Origin: Conoideocrella luteorostrata
Taxonomy: Eukaryota; Ascomycota; Sordariomycetes; Hypocreales; Clavicipitaceae
Length of the DNA stretch: 64,000 bases
Direction: 5' to 3'
Assembly (NCBI GenBank): GCA_032433595.1
Contig: JASWJB010000148.1
Coordinates: 1-64,000, forward strand
The translations under genes and the position numbers were made by a program. The stretch's first letter is position 1. Every line of letters begins with the position of its first letter. This document shows positions 1-11,764 of this stretch, piece after piece. The notes under the pieces were generated by a model. It did no database searches, was not told the origin of the DNA, and worked only from the letters and a program-made list of their open reading frames with translations.

Positions 1-126
1 GACCAGATTGTTAGAAGGCCAGAGATTAAGACCGTTCACAATACAGTGCTACCTTGTTGCTAAGAAGCTACGAATACTTCAGAAGTCTTGTCTATCACTC
101 TGCTTTACCAGTACCCAGTCGTGACA
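1..126 (-). mobile_element. LTR fragment, same family as the outer retrotransposon
   Basis: The reverse complement of this stretch matches the first ~126 bases of the LTRs at 7940-8215 and 22481-22756 with only a few differences. It starts, read on the minus strand, with TGTCACGACT. The rest of the LTR lies beyond the left edge, so I cannot tell a solo LTR from a full element. Unlike the copy at 22481 it shows almost no C-to-T or G-to-A damage. It ends the coding frame of the APH-TPR gene to its right. Confidence 0.85.
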
Positions 127-2203
127 CTCTTGCTTCGTCGAGTCGACGGTGATTGCGGAGTGTTTGGGCTAGGTTATCAATTATGCCCAACGTGACTGGG
201 TGCTCTATCCCATTTTCGTTCTTATGCAGCTCTAGTAGGATTTTACCAAAATGCTCTCCCTCCTCCAGCCGACCTTGACGGCTGAAAATCAAGTTTAGAT
301 CGGCCATGACATCCAAGATGTCTGTATGGTCTACCCCTAGCATCTGCAGTCTCAAGTTCAATACCTGCTCTCCTAGCTCCTCAGCTTTGGACGGCTGGCC
401 TTGATTGATGTATATTCCCGTTAATTTAGCCATGCTCTCTATGGTATCTGGATGCCTTGGCCCTTGCACCGTCTGTCTCATCTCCAGTACTTGCATCCCT
501 AGCACTTCTGCTTCGTATAATCGGCCCTGGCACTCAAGTATTCGCATCAGGTTCTCCATCATGCCTTATCTAGTAAAATCCTGCTCTCCGAGCACTTTCA
601 TCGCTATTTCTAATGCTTGCGTTTCTAAAATTTCTGCCTCATTCCATCGGGACTGCTCTGTTAAGGTCGATGCCAGAATATCCATGAGTCTGATTGTATG
701 TGGATCTTCTTCTCCTAGAGTCTCTTTGCTCATCTCGACGCCTTTTACGAGAAGCTCCTCTGCTTCTTTCCATCGTGTCTGGCTTAAATAAGTAGTTGCA
801 ACTCTTTCTAGCTCCTCTTGCGCAAGGGGACCAATCTCCAGGGTCTTCTCAATGATGTTGAGCTGATATCTTGCGCCTTCCTAGGATTCGCTCAAATTAG
901 CTATGCCTTGGATAAATCGCGATTTAAGATAATTTTGAGGCGAAGACGTAGGTCGCCAGTCGTTGCGTTTAAGCAAACATTCGATATTACAATCAAAACG
1001 TCTACGGAGAGCCTTGGCCTCCCATCGGGTACGCTCTGCTGCCTCGGTCTCGCTATACTCATTAGAGTCAACGTCGTAAGTTTTTGGTATCGGCGGCTCG
1101 GTATTATTTATAGGCTCGTCGTCGTTTATAAATAGCGGATAATCAATCGCATACCAATCAGGCAAAATACATGACTGTTCCCAGTCAATAACTCCAGTAA
1201 TAGCAAAGGTCTCTGGGTCAAGGATAATATTGGCTTCTCTAAGATCACAGTGATGGAGATAGAACCGAGGTTCATCCTTTTGCGAGAGGTTTGGCTGGGG
1301 GAATATCCGATGTAGCATAAACCTGTAGTCGCGACACGTTCGTAATGTAGACTTTTGCTTCTCTTCGAAATTTTCTTCTTCAAATCCAATCTCGTCAAGC
1401 ATGTCCTCCCACTCTTCCTCCACCTGATTCACATTTCTTGCTTTTCCATAAGCCAAGAGATAACCAGCAGACCTGAGAAATCGTTCCTCCGCTTGAATGA
1501 GTGAGCCAAGCCAGTGGTGACAAGAATCGTACGGGCCGCGGTCCTCTGGGATATAACGGCGACGACCGGCAAATAAGTCACCGTCTACAGCGGCCCCAAC
1601 CAGGAACCTTTCATTGCCAGTAGCCTTCGTCGGAGAGCTAGCAGGATGGTGAGGGTCGCGTCCATGGTGCGGCTCCTTTAAGTAAAGAGACCCAATCTTG
1701 GAGAAACGGTTGCGCGGGTCCCAAAGCTGAGCTAGAAATGCGGCAATCACATCGATTATGTCAAGCTTCTTGTCCCACGGAGCTTGATTCCATAAATGAC
1801 GAAGCTCAACACCAGGAAGCTTCTCCACTGATGCCCATTCATACCCTAGCGGGCCTTTTGCGGAAGAGTCCCAAGCAATAGGCTTCGCGACTGGAATCTG
1901 GGTGTTCTGGCGTAGAAACGTAAGTGTTGCCATCTCGCTCTCCATCTTATAAAATGGGAAGATGGGAATAGCTATCCGGAAGATATAAAAGGTGGACCAT
2001 AAGGCACTAGAAATCTCGTAGACCTTGTGGTGTGTCCCTTCAGCTAGAAACTCAACCGAGAGGTCCTGGACTTGGACGTGCAGTGCCGCTGCGACGACGT
2101 CTTTGCTGACCGCTAAATCCGGCTCGGACGGCCAAACCGGGGACGAATCAAAACCATCCGTCCACCTTGTTCTATCTGAGGGGAGATAACGCGACCCAAA
2201 CAT
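95..2203 (-). pseudogene. APH-like kinase fused to TPR repeats, broken by two stops and an LTR
   Basis: A single reading frame runs from ATG 2203 down to 95. Residues ~1-440 are an APH/choline-kinase-like phosphotransferase: HHCDLREANI is the catalytic-loop HxDxxxxN motif and GVIDWE holds the metal-binding Asp. In the same frame follow kinesin-light-chain-type TPRs (for example LGEEDPHTIRLMDILA and QGPRHPDTIESMAKL). Two in-frame stops interrupt it: TAG at 881-883, flanked by S-E-S and E-G-A-R, and TAA at 566-568. Each can come from a Trp or Gln codon by one transition. The last ~10 codons (VSRLGTGKAE) are LTR sequence, so the native C-terminus is lost. A solo LTR sits ~270 bp upstream of the start. 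Alternatives are two separate genes, or stop readthrough. The fusion is what I see; inactivity is inferred. Confidence 0.8.
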
Positions 2204-2396
2204 GCTGACGAAGCGACGGAGATATCCAAACTAAGCTATCGGTCGGTTCTACCTGACCCGGCACTGGTGCAACCGACTTTTCTGGGATAGGGGCGGTAAT
2301 GTCAAAAATTGAGTGAGATGGACGGCAAAAGCGTATTACGAGCCATGAGATTGACAAGTGCGATGAGATTGGTAGCGTTGTTGAGCGGAGAGGGTA

Positions 2397-2466
2397 GTGA
2401 CAGAGGAGCCCTGTGGCTTTGGAGAAGTCTTGAGAGAGAGACAATTCAGGCGTGTGTGCCTGAATG
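2397..2466 (-). repeat. Dispersed repeat with a CAGGC..GCCTG hairpin
   Basis: Read on the minus strand this begins CACCATTCAGGCACACACG and continues into a CTTCTC...GCCACAGGGCTC stretch. Two diverged direct copies of the same unit lie at ~53302-53525 and a weaker one near 45525. The core TTCAGGCGTGTGTGCCTGAA at about 2444-2463 is an imperfect palindrome. No transposon ends could be fixed. Confidence 0.4.
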
Positions 2467-2471
2467 GTGAG

Positions 2472-2682
2472 TGTTGGAATCCTGCCGTCAAGCACAATAG
2501 GAAGCACGGAGCGGGTCACGTGGTCACCTTTCGGCCACGATATTTATACGGCGATATCGAGCCTTCCACCTTGACTTGTTTTCTTCTTCTCAGATACACA
2601 CAGACAGAGATTATTAAATATATTGCATTTTGACCGCAGCTGGTATCGATACTACCCTGCACAACACCCTGTGTAACCCACA
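2472..2682 (+). mobile_element. Solo LTR, family S, copy 1
   Basis: 211 bp from TGTTGGAATCC to AACCCACA, so it has TG..CA ends as LTRs do. It is flanked by the perfect 5-bp duplication GTGAG (2467-2471 and 2683-2687). It contains a TATTTATACG promoter-like box near the middle. No internal retroelement sequence is attached. The TGTTGG start resembles Ty1/Copia LTRs, but the superfamily is inference. It lies in the upstream region of the broken APH-TPR gene. Confidence 0.85.
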
Positions 2683-2687
2683 GTGAG

Positions 2688-3883
2688 GCTGCCGCGGTGC
2701 GCTGATGGTGACGCCCTTTGTCTCTATAAGTGGATACCCATTTCCGAACCGTTACATTATATATCCTTTTTACGAACCCAGATTGTTAAAAACAGTATGG
2801 TGTGGGATTTTATCTGGGTTCTCAAATCATAATCCAAACCTTGAACTTCGTATTGCAGTCGCCTTCCTACCTTCCCAAAGCGAAACGCATCTTTTTCGAC
2901 GCTCTAGGATAAAGAAATCTGTTGTGCATGGAAATAATCTAACGTATTTCCTTATTATCTAGTCTTGTAACAACACGGCTGAGATTGTCATCAGTTCTTC
3001 TGGCACCATGTTATACGTTTGTCGAAATAAAAAGAATTCTCGAGTACAGCCCTCTCTGAGTGACTCTATTATTTACCAGACACAGGACATTACTGAAGTT
3101 GGCGCATCGATCACCAGACAACCAAGAGACTCACGAATGCCTAACTACCACCCCCCCCCCCTCGAGAGACGACTCTTGGTCACTTGACGCCTTTGAAGGG
3201 CTAAAACTGTCAGTTTTGTATGACAAGCCCCGAGAAATGGTATCGCTAGATAGACGTGAGCTCTAAGGACAGGCGTCTCTCTTGCATCCGTTTATAGTCA
3301 ATGAATCCTTCAACGGAAATTTCACCCCAAGAAATAAGAAGTTGGTTTAAGCTTGAGAATTCGAGAAAGGCTGATGCTGGTGCAAATTGGATGCCAAGTA
3401 GTGTGATTAGTTATGCCAAATGTAGCGACTTCCACTTATGAAGAAGAGACTCTTTGTCATGACCTAGCATCCTCTGCTCTGATTTGGAAAACTCTCGGAA
3501 CGTGTGTCATTTTAAAAATTATGTATTATGATAGTGAATCGACATGGCTCATTTCTGGGATAAATGGTTCTCAAATTCGCAGGTCGAGAGCTCCAAGATT
3601 TTTCACGGGATTTTAGAGCTAGTATTGTAGTACAGTTAGTTTGAGAGTTATGGAAATCTGCAATCATATAAGGGATAAGAGAGCACAAGGTGTGGTGAGG
3701 TGGACTGACGCGATTTCAAGGTAGAACTTGCCTACGCGGCTTAATGTGGCAGCGTCAAAGGTCCGGTTTTCCTCTACAACGCAAAATTTACCTAACTTTT
3801 CTTCTAAATTTTGCTGATGGTCGGAAATCTTAAATCTTAAATGGTTCTAAGATCGAACATATATAACAAATTTTGGGAAATAG
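2688..3883. other. Gene-free stretch
   Basis: Short ORFs only, none with a recognisable domain or credible codon pattern. It contains a C homopolymer near 3150. I see no gene here. Confidence 0.5.
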
Positions 3884-4076
3884 TGTGGGTTGCACAGGGT
3901 TGTGCAATGATCTAGATCATCGGCTTCAAATTCAGTATATTCATAAGTATCTGTTATCTAAGAAGAAGAAAAGAAGTCACGGTGGAAGTCACGATATCGT
4001 CGTATAAATATCGTGGCTAGAAGGTGACCACGTGACGGGCTCTGTGCTTCCTATTCTGCTTGGCGGCATTCCAACA
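3884..4076 (-). mobile_element. Solo LTR, family S, copy 2
   Basis: 193 bp, reverse orientation, starting TGTGGGTTGCACAGGG on the plus strand and ending CATTCCAACA. The perfect duplication AATAG lies at 3879-3883 and 4077-4081. It keeps the GATCTAGATC palindrome seen in most copies. It lies 132 bp beyond the stop codon of the GMC oxidoreductase gene. Confidence 0.85.
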
Positions 4077-4208
4077 AATAGTTAAAACTCTGGTGTTTAC
4101 TTCAGCAGCAATATATTGCGAGTTTCCAGTATATACATTTGATAGCCAACAAAGAAGGAAATCGAAGCGTAGGAGTAGCGCATATTTCGAGGTCGTCTGG
4201 AGCCAAAA

Positions 4209-6431
4209 CTACTTTCCGCATTTTCTGTCATCGCCCATAATAGTATGAAACGCCTTACGACTGACGACATACGTAGCACCCACTGGGAATCCACCAGGTG
4301 CTCGAGGGAAAATCGACCCATCCACTACACGCAAGCTATCGATCCCATGCACCCTGAAGTCAGGTCCAACGCAGGAGTTGAGTGCATCTCCTGCGGCACC
4401 CATTCGACAACTACCAACAACATGATGACTCCACGTATGGTCAAGAATATGTTGACGAAGAGATCGATCGGCAGGAGGGTCAACAATCTCGAACGGAGCA
4501 TACGGCTCACCCGTTGCATTGACAATGGACATTGCCCGCTCGAGACCCTCCGTCAGAGCCTGTATGTCGGTCTCACCGCCTTCTTGGAAGAAGTTGAGGC
4601 TAATCTCTGGCATCTGTCGGGGATTGTTGGAGCGCAGGCGTACTGTGCCCGTAGGGTTGTGATTCTGCATCTTGACGATGCCAGAGAAGAGGGACGTGGG
4701 AGGCAACTGAACAGTGCTGAAGCCGGGATAATGACCATCAAAGACGGCTCCGGCGCCACCAAATGTGATTAGGTCGGAGTCGTTGTTCTCACTTTGACTG
4801 GTACGTTGAAGCAGGAACACGGGCGCTGCGCCCTCTCCGTATGCCCCATAGCCATTTCGCCATTGCTCAAGGCAGGGATCCGCGCCAGAAGAGCCGTTGA
4901 TGTCAAACCTGCACTCGGCAAAAGGGTTATTATCCCACGCCGTGGACGCGCGAACGTTGATGCCTGCCTCGTAATTGTCCTGCATGTAACTTCCCTGCGC
5001 TGCCATTAGAGGGTGGAATATTACAAGGTGAAGAGGATTGATGCAAGCGACTTACGACTGCTGGAAGGTCGACTACGACAGAAATGTTGTGCTGTTCGAG
5101 CTCAGCTCGGGGTCCGATGCCACTCAACTTGAGGATCTGTGGCGTGTTGAAGGCGCCGCCTGCAATGATGACCTCCTTTCTAGCTCGAACGGTTCTCAGT
5201 TCTCCTGTACTTGAGGAATTATATCGCCGGTCTGCTTCGTACAAGCCTTGACCAACCAAATATTCTACACCGTATGCCTTCGGGGTTCCGTTGGCGCCTT
5301 CACGTGTCAGAATCTTGGTGGCGAGGCTGTGAGTGCTCAATGTCAATGGATACTTGGGAGACCCAGCGGTGGTTCTTGCTGACCGTGTCTCAGTAATGAA
5401 ATTCCATGGACTGCTGCGCCGACGGTTCTCATCGATATGCAGAGGTATTTGATAGACACCTTCTTGCTCGTAACGATCCGCATCTGCGCGGTTGAGGTCT
5501 CTCTCTAAGAGACCAGCGACATGACTATCGCTAAGATCTTGGAGATTTTCCAATTGCGAGATTGTGTTTCTGACAACGACCTTTAATCCAGGTCTGTCCA
5601 TGACGTACGAGATGTTGTTGCGGTTCGTCTGTAGCTTGATTAGACATGCACTGGCAAAGCTGAGTTGCAGGGTACCATCTTACCGCTATGTAACCGTTGA
5701 ACCCATGCCCCGGAGTTCCAACTGGCATGTATGTGTTTCTCTCCAGCTCGACAAAGTGTTGCCTCACTTGGCTCGCTGTCCATGAATGATCTCCAGTAAC
5801 GTTGGCTATGTAATCCCAGTCACTGTCTGGGGGCAAAACAACGTTCATGGCGTTTGCAATGGCTGAGCCCCCTACGGTGGCTCCACGAGGATAGTAAATG
5901 CCCAAGCTGTTTAAATTTAGCAACAGTACCATATTATTATCTGTTTCATGGACTGTACTTACGGCTCGGCGTCCTCCGGCGGATCGATTCCGTGCCACAA
6001 GGATCCGTTTATCAGTCGGTAGGTAAAGGAGCGATCTCTCCTGGCCTGCGTTTCATTTTGGTAATGTGATACAAAAAACTGCCATGACATGCCCGGTGTC
6101 TCCGCATTGACATCGGCGCTGTGATTTCTTAGCTGAAGCCAAGCCAGAATCTGGGTCAAAACAACTTACAAGCCAGGAACCTGCTGTAACAACTCATCTC
6201 CCCTATCACCTCCCGCCTCCATCAAGAATACAGAGTGTCCCTCACGAGCGAGGCTCGCGCTAGATTTGTCAGCGGGATGGCCACCGACAAGTTACCTTCT
6301 GGTTCTACTTACGCCAAGGGACCTCCCCCCGGTCCCGACCCAACCACAACATAGTCGTACTCTTGACTGGTGTTGCGTGGAAACGCAGCGGTGAGATTGC
6401 CTAAAAGTGCGAGCCATAGAAATGGTTTCAT
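4209..6431 (-). CDS. GMC-family FAD oxidoreductase (aryl-alcohol oxidase / choline dehydrogenase type)
   Basis: Start ATG 6431 gives a likely signal peptide (MKPFLWLALLGNLTAAF) and then the dinucleotide-binding motif VVVGSGPGGGPLA. Probable exons: 6431-6313, 6259-6170, ~6147-5963, 5906-5684, ~5628-5056, 4994-4209. YPRGATVGGSAIANAMN matches the GMC signature 1 region and AGGAFNTPQILKLSGIGP is signature 2. Near the C-terminus WSHHVVGSCRMG carries the catalytic His region and PGGFPVGAT the final FAD loop. Total length near 640 residues is normal. Such enzymes oxidise alcohols with O2 or a quinone, usually outside the cell. Exons 1-2, 3-4 and 5-6 join in phase. Exon 2-3 does not join cleanly with the obvious GTAAGT donor at 6169; a GTTCCT donor would restore phase but drop VPGL. 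The gene may therefore be slightly damaged, or the model wrong there. Confidence 0.85.
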
Positions 6432-6522
6432 TGTGAAATAGTCTATAAGAGAACTGCTGTTAGGTGATGTGGTTGAGAGCACAAGATGTTTTAGTCAGTT
6501 GGTATGCCGAGGTGATTGTTGG

Positions 6523-6529
6523 TTTTATA
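6523..6529 (-). promoter_or_regulatory. Possible TATA box of the GMC gene
   Basis: TATAAAA on the minus strand, about 92 bp before ATG 6431. The position fits a core promoter, but a single short motif is weak evidence. Confidence 0.35.
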
Positions 6530-7934
6530 GATAAACTTTAGACCATCGACGATGTGGCAGTTACTGAAGTTACGCGCAGCACGGCCAAGGAATACTGCGG
6601 AAGTTGCTTGCCACTCTACGACAGCTTCAAGGCATATTCCCGCGCAGCAACAATGTTTCTGCCAAGAAATATTCATGGCTATGCTAAGGTGGACTATAAA
6701 ACTCTGCCAAGACATGAATTACGACGCTCGGTCTCGATCGACAACGGCATCCAATGCAGAAACCCCAGCCGATAATACAGCAACGCCAAGTCTCAAATTC
6801 AGCAGTGTGTTACTGAAATATTTCCTGTGGAACGGCCTGCTTTGTCCTGTAGAGAGTTTCTACGCTAGCAAATAGCTGAGCCTAGCAGTGTAGGCCATGC
6901 GACATTAACCCAGCAAATGCTGTAGACAGTGCCGGCGACCCTGACGTCCCAACATCGCCAATTAGACTAGTCGAGATAAATACCCCGCTGCGTCATTGAT
7001 TAGCCTCAGATGTCATCTTGCATTTAATCCGTGGTGGCTATGCCCGTAGCAGGAGTTCGCTTTTCTTGACAGCTTCTCTAAACCCGCGTGCTGCGGATTT
7101 AGAGGGTCCCCGTTATCTCATAATTCCGACACTCCGCCAAGACCACACCTTGGCAGAACATGGACTTAGCACAACGGTTTCCGGAGCGAAGCCACAAACG
7201 ACCAAAGCGCTCTAATTTAAGCTTACATTGCGCTGCCAGGCCCACAGCGTCAGCCCTAATTGGCAAGTGATGCTGTTTTAAGCCTAGTCTGCGACGCGAC
7301 TTTAACGGATGTCTAAATAAGAATGCGCTATTCTGGTTGCGAGACCGCATCATTTCAGGGTCAGATGAATGAACTGAGACGCCGTGCGAGTAGAGACACA
7401 GTTACAGCTCTAAATTTGGCTTGAATGCTTGCAGTGAACTTTGAGAGTCAATGTTTGACATATTGTTGATCAAAACCGCCCACGCGCCAACGACGGCTTC
7501 AACAACTATGACTGCTGAAGGACAATTCCGACGAATTGAGGCAAAACTTCTTCCAATCTAATTGACAACGAAGGAAAGTGGTTTTTCTGGCACTCAAGAC
7601 ATAGTTTATAAAATGGTTCAGCAGCTTCTCAATTGGCCATTAGAAGCAAGCACTTGCAATCCACGACGCAAGCGTGGAGGACATTCACGTCACTCACGAG
7701 AAGAGTCAAAATATGGGAGCAAAAATCGATGGACGGATTCTTCTAAGCTACTATTCAAGCCCCTCCCACACGTACGGAACGGCTATGATCGAATCCCTAA
7801 TGAGCTGAATGCCCCGTTCCCAACGTGTGTGCGGGAGTCAGCATACAATATCATCAGGTCACGATTGTTACTTCAATATACAAAGGCGGCGCATTAGATA
7901 CCATAAAAAGTACAGTTATTTTAGATTGATGTAG
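6530..7934. other. Gene-free stretch left of the nested transposons
   Basis: Only short overlapping ORFs without recognisable domains. Base composition is ordinary right up to the transposon border at 7940, so RIP damage does not extend visibly into it. Confidence 0.5.
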
Positions 7935-7939
7935 GCTCG

Positions 7940-8215
7940 TGTCACGACTTGGGAAACTGGTAAAGCAGAGTGATAGACAAGACTTCTGAAGTATTTGTAG
8001 CTTCTTAGCAACAAGGTAGCACTGTATTGTGAACAGTCTTAATCTCTGGCTATCTAACAATCTGGTCTCCTCCTTCCCTACTTATGCTTCGCTGTTACCC
8101 CGCAGCGAAGAGTTTGCTAGCTGCATGCTATACTCCTCCCATAGGCTGAGGTGCGTCACTAGACTCACAACATTACGTGGCTTCTAAATACCCTTATAAG
8201 CAGTAATCTCTAATA
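7940..8215 (-). repeat. 3' LTR of the outer element
   Basis: 276 bp, TGTCACGACT..CTAATA; the final CA is mutated to TA, compared with CTCTGACA in the other LTR. The first ~220 bases are nearly unmutated; the ~50 bases next to the element interior carry a run of C-to-T and G-to-A changes. Confidence 0.9.
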
Positions 8216-8616
8216 GAGTCACCCCTCTTACCTCGCGACTATGCTTAGTTGTAACTAGGTGATAGCTAGGTTATAGTGAGTAGCATTTTTTGTTCGTGAG
8301 TTTTGGGGTAAATAGCTAGATTAGCTAGCGACTTTATACCCTAATAGCTATTAGCCTACACACTTAACTATATAAGTAGGTGCTCCCCCTTGCTCCTTCC
8401 CCTTTTTTCTCTTCCTCCCTTATTATTATTTTTCTTTTATAAGTAAAATATAGCTACTTATTACCTATAAATAAGCAGTAATATAGCTATATATATATAC
8501 TAACTTACTCTTCTTTACCTATAAATATTAGTGCTTTATAATTTTGATTTGCTTTAGTAAGTACTTATTCTAGTGTGTTACGTAATGTATATAAAGCTAA
8601 CTTATTATTAGCTATT

Positions 8617-9345
8617 ATGCCTAAAGCTTATAAGACTATCCCTAAAGGGAAAGGTAATTAACCTATTACCTTAATAAAGGAACGCGCTACTTGCTTATTA
8701 GTATACTACTTTTTTAGGCTTTATTTATTACTAACTCTTTATTAGTTAAGAGTATTTAATTTACTAATATTATATATATAGGTTTATTAATTAAAAGTTT
8801 AAGCCTATCTTAGCTAATAATAGCTTAAAGCTTAATCTAGAGTATATAAAGAAAAGCTTACTAGAACCTATTACTTACCTTTTAGTATTAAGTTATAAGT
8901 AAGCTACTAAGTTATTACTTATTTTTTATTAACCTTTACTAGTAAACACTACTAAATATACTTATTATTTTAAGAATAATAAACCCTATATTTTAGTACT
9001 TTTATATGCTTTATATTATTATAATCTTACTACTAACTTATTACTAGCTTAGTTAATATACTTATTATACTTATAAGGCTCTTATAGCTAAGAGAAATAG
9101 TATTAAAACTAAAGAAGAGAAGTATTATTATAAATTTAATAGCTTTATTAAAGCTTATAAGGAGCTAGTTTATAGCTTAGCTAAGGAGAAAAACAAGGAT
9201 AAAGAGGGTTATGCTTAATATACTTAGGCTAAGGTTATAGCTACTTATAAGGCAGCTCTTAGTAAATATACTATAATCTTATAGCTATATAATATTACTT
9301 ATACTTATACCTTCTTAGAAATTATAAATTATTTATAATTTATAT
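8617..9345 (+). pseudogene. Antisense accessory ORF of the outer element (Zn-cluster-like plus Lys-rich region)
   Basis: It lies on the plus strand, antisense to gag-pol, between integrase and the 3' LTR. ATG 8617 opens a basic N-terminus (MPKAYKTIPKGKG). At 8954-8992, in another frame, it reads KYTYYFKNNKPYI. Replacing each TAT by its pre-RIP TGT equivalent would place cysteines in CX2CX6CX5CX2C spacing, as in fungal Zn2Cys6 domains. From 9072 a third frame reads a Lys/Glu-rich, probably helical stretch (YKALIAKRNSIKTKEEKYY). Frame changes and many TAA/TAG codons break it. The motif matches the intact one in the inner element's antisense ORF (CTYCFKNKKEC). Function is unknown; continuity is inferred. 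Confidence 0.55.
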
Positions 9346-9899
9346 ATAAAAATAGCTAGCCTATAAGTAGTTTCCCCCTATTCCTTAGGAGTAAACTTAT
9401 AGCTAACTTATAGCTAGTTTTCTAAATATTAAGAGCTCCTTCCTATATATATAGCTCCCTTAGGCTTTCTTACTAACCTTAAAGAGCTTTTATATTAATT
9501 AAATATAAAGAATACTATTAATTAAGAAGAGTAGTTAAGTAGTAGTAAAGTAATAGTAATTTAGTTATTTTGCCTTAATAATAAGGTAAGGGTTTTAATA
9601 GCCTTAGAGTTAAATTAAATTTATTTATACTAGCTAAGTATAAGATCCTAAGTAATAGTGTACTTATATAGTGTAGTCTTAGCACTATTATAGCTATTTA
9701 GCTATAAACTTATTAATTATAGGTATTAATAAGGTCTTTAGTTATAAAATCTTAGTATAGTAGCTATAAATTCTTAGTAGTGCTATAGCCTTTTTACTTA
9801 ACTAAGTATTAATAGTGCTTTTTATTATACTTATAAGTAATTATATATTTAACTTAGTACTTAGTTTTTAATTCTAAGGCGCTATCTTATTACTTACTT

Positions 9900-11764
9900 A
9901 TAGTGATTACTTAGCTAATATCCCTGTGGAAGGGCTTTAGACTTAAGATATAAAATACATTATATATCTAGGAGTTACTAGGTATTTATAACTAGTATAC
10001 TATATTATAATAGCCTATAGCTTTAATAATCTTATAAGGTCTAAGATACTTTAGTGCTAGCTTTCTGCTAGGTTACTATATATTAATATTATTTATAAAT
10101 AATAATATATAGTTTCCCTCTTTAAACTTTTATATAGTTTTTTTTTAGTTATAATACTTAGTGTACTTAGCTTATATATCACTAAGTAGTTACTTAATTA
10201 CTATATATTTAGTCTAAAGCTCTAGTGCTTAATTCTTTATTTGTTTATTAATAATATTAAGAGGCTTAATAATATATATTAAGCCTTACAGCGTATAACC
10301 TTATAGCGCCTCCGCTAGGGCATAGCTATAAGCTATATAAAAGCTTATGTTATAGGTATACTAAGCTAATAGTAATCTATCTAGCTAGTTAGTTTACTTT
10401 ATACTACTAAAAGCTCTAAGGTAATGCTCTAAGATCTGGTTTATTTGCTTAGTTTAGCTATTTATTTATAGATAAAAAGCAGTGCTAAGTTATTGCTTAG
10501 TAGCAATAAGGTAATAAAAGGTTCTCTAAAAACTACTTATAAAAGTAATGCCTTAATTAGTTATAATGCCCTTAGGTATCCTATAGTCCTTAAACACTTA
10601 GTTTAAGAAGATTATAGCTAGACTATTGCTAGTTATTTACTTTAACACTAGCTTATAGATAATATACTTAGAGAATTTATTTATAATTATAAGAATTAAA
10701 TTATAGATCTTATTTCTATATATGCTAATAAGGGGTAGCCTAGTGATAAAGTCTATAGATAGCTCTTAAAAGGGGCAATCTAGCACTAGTAGCGCTACTA
10801 GTTTACTATATAAATAATATAACCTTAGCTTTAAAACTTAGTAGTTTAAGTATATATAGATATAGTCCTTAATATGCTTCTTTATGCTTAGCTAGTAATA
10901 CTAAGAGGTAAGTTATTATAGTGTCTTACTAACTCTATAATATCTTACTGCTAAGTTATTATAAACTAGTAGTATTATTTCCTTCCTAAGGCCTCCTAGA
11001 ATATAAATATATTCCTTATATAAGAGGAGTCCTTTTTTGTTGATTTCCTAGGGCCTATGCCCTTAGGTTATAACCCTAGAGCTACTTATAAGCTGCTTTC
11101 TTTGTTAGACTATAAAGGTATCCCTTCGCTATGTCTCTAATAATAACTTAAAAATAAAAGGTGCTAATAAATAGCCGCCTTTATCTAATATATTCGCTAG
11201 GGAGCCTGCTATAGAGGCTCTCCTAACGGCTAGGAGCCTTACTATAGTACTCTAGCTAGCTAGCTATGTTAGAGCTAGTCCTAACTTTGCTAGCTAGGGG
11301 CTTTACTGTAACTCTAACTTATTAAAAGTAAGCAATATCTTAGAAATCAGCGTAATATATCTAATAATATTGCCGCTAACCTGCTATATACTAACTACTT
11401 AATTAGGTAAGGTAGCCCTATTACACCCTACGGTATAAGCGTTACCCTGCTTCTTACTCTTTACTTAATTAAATAAGGTAGCCTTATTATACCCTATAGT
11501 ATAACTACTACCCCGCTGCTCACTATCTGCGAACTTCTTTAGAAAGGTTAGTAACTACAAGGCCCTTGCCTGCGCTACTGCCTCCCTATTAAAATAGTCT
11601 AACTGCTTAGATAGACTATTGGCTAAATTAGCAATGCCTGGTCTATACTTAATAATAAAATTAAATAAGCATAGCTTATCTAAAGCAGTAACCTGCCTGC
11701 TTATTAGCTTTAGTTTAGATACTAGGTACTTATGGTTTAAATAATCTATGATAATATAGATTAG
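9900..11764 (-). pseudogene. Outer element pol, 3' part: RNase H end and integrase
   Basis: Just inside the nested insertion the minus strand reads IDYLNHKYLVSKLKL and FIIKYRPGIANLANSLSK, the C-terminal RNase H / connection pattern of Gypsy pol. Further on ELSIDFITRLP (10742-10765) is the first catalytic-Asp block of the integrase core, with its Asp codon (GAC, 10751-10753) intact. Many stops interrupt the frame. I could not resolve a chromodomain between ~9500 and 9900. It is continuous with the 19529-22400 part once the inner element is removed. Confidence 0.75.

Noticed and set aside
2172..2519. Minus-strand ORF of 115 codons upstream of the APH domain
   Set aside because: Runs through a solo LTR and a dispersed repeat; no homology to the gene's start.
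2472..2682. Family-S elements as MITEs of DNA transposons
   Set aside because: Ends TGTTGG/CCCACA form only a weak inverted repeat, and TG..CA with 5-bp duplications plus a TATA box fits LTRs better; not fully excluded.
4245..4772. 175-codon plus-strand ORF
   Set aside because: Complement of the last GMC exon, whose family motifs are clear.
8216..11764. A+T-rich block as a centromere or mitochondrial insertion
   Set aside because: Reverse transcriptase, RNase H and integrase text with LTRs and duplications explain it as RIP-mutated retrotransposons.
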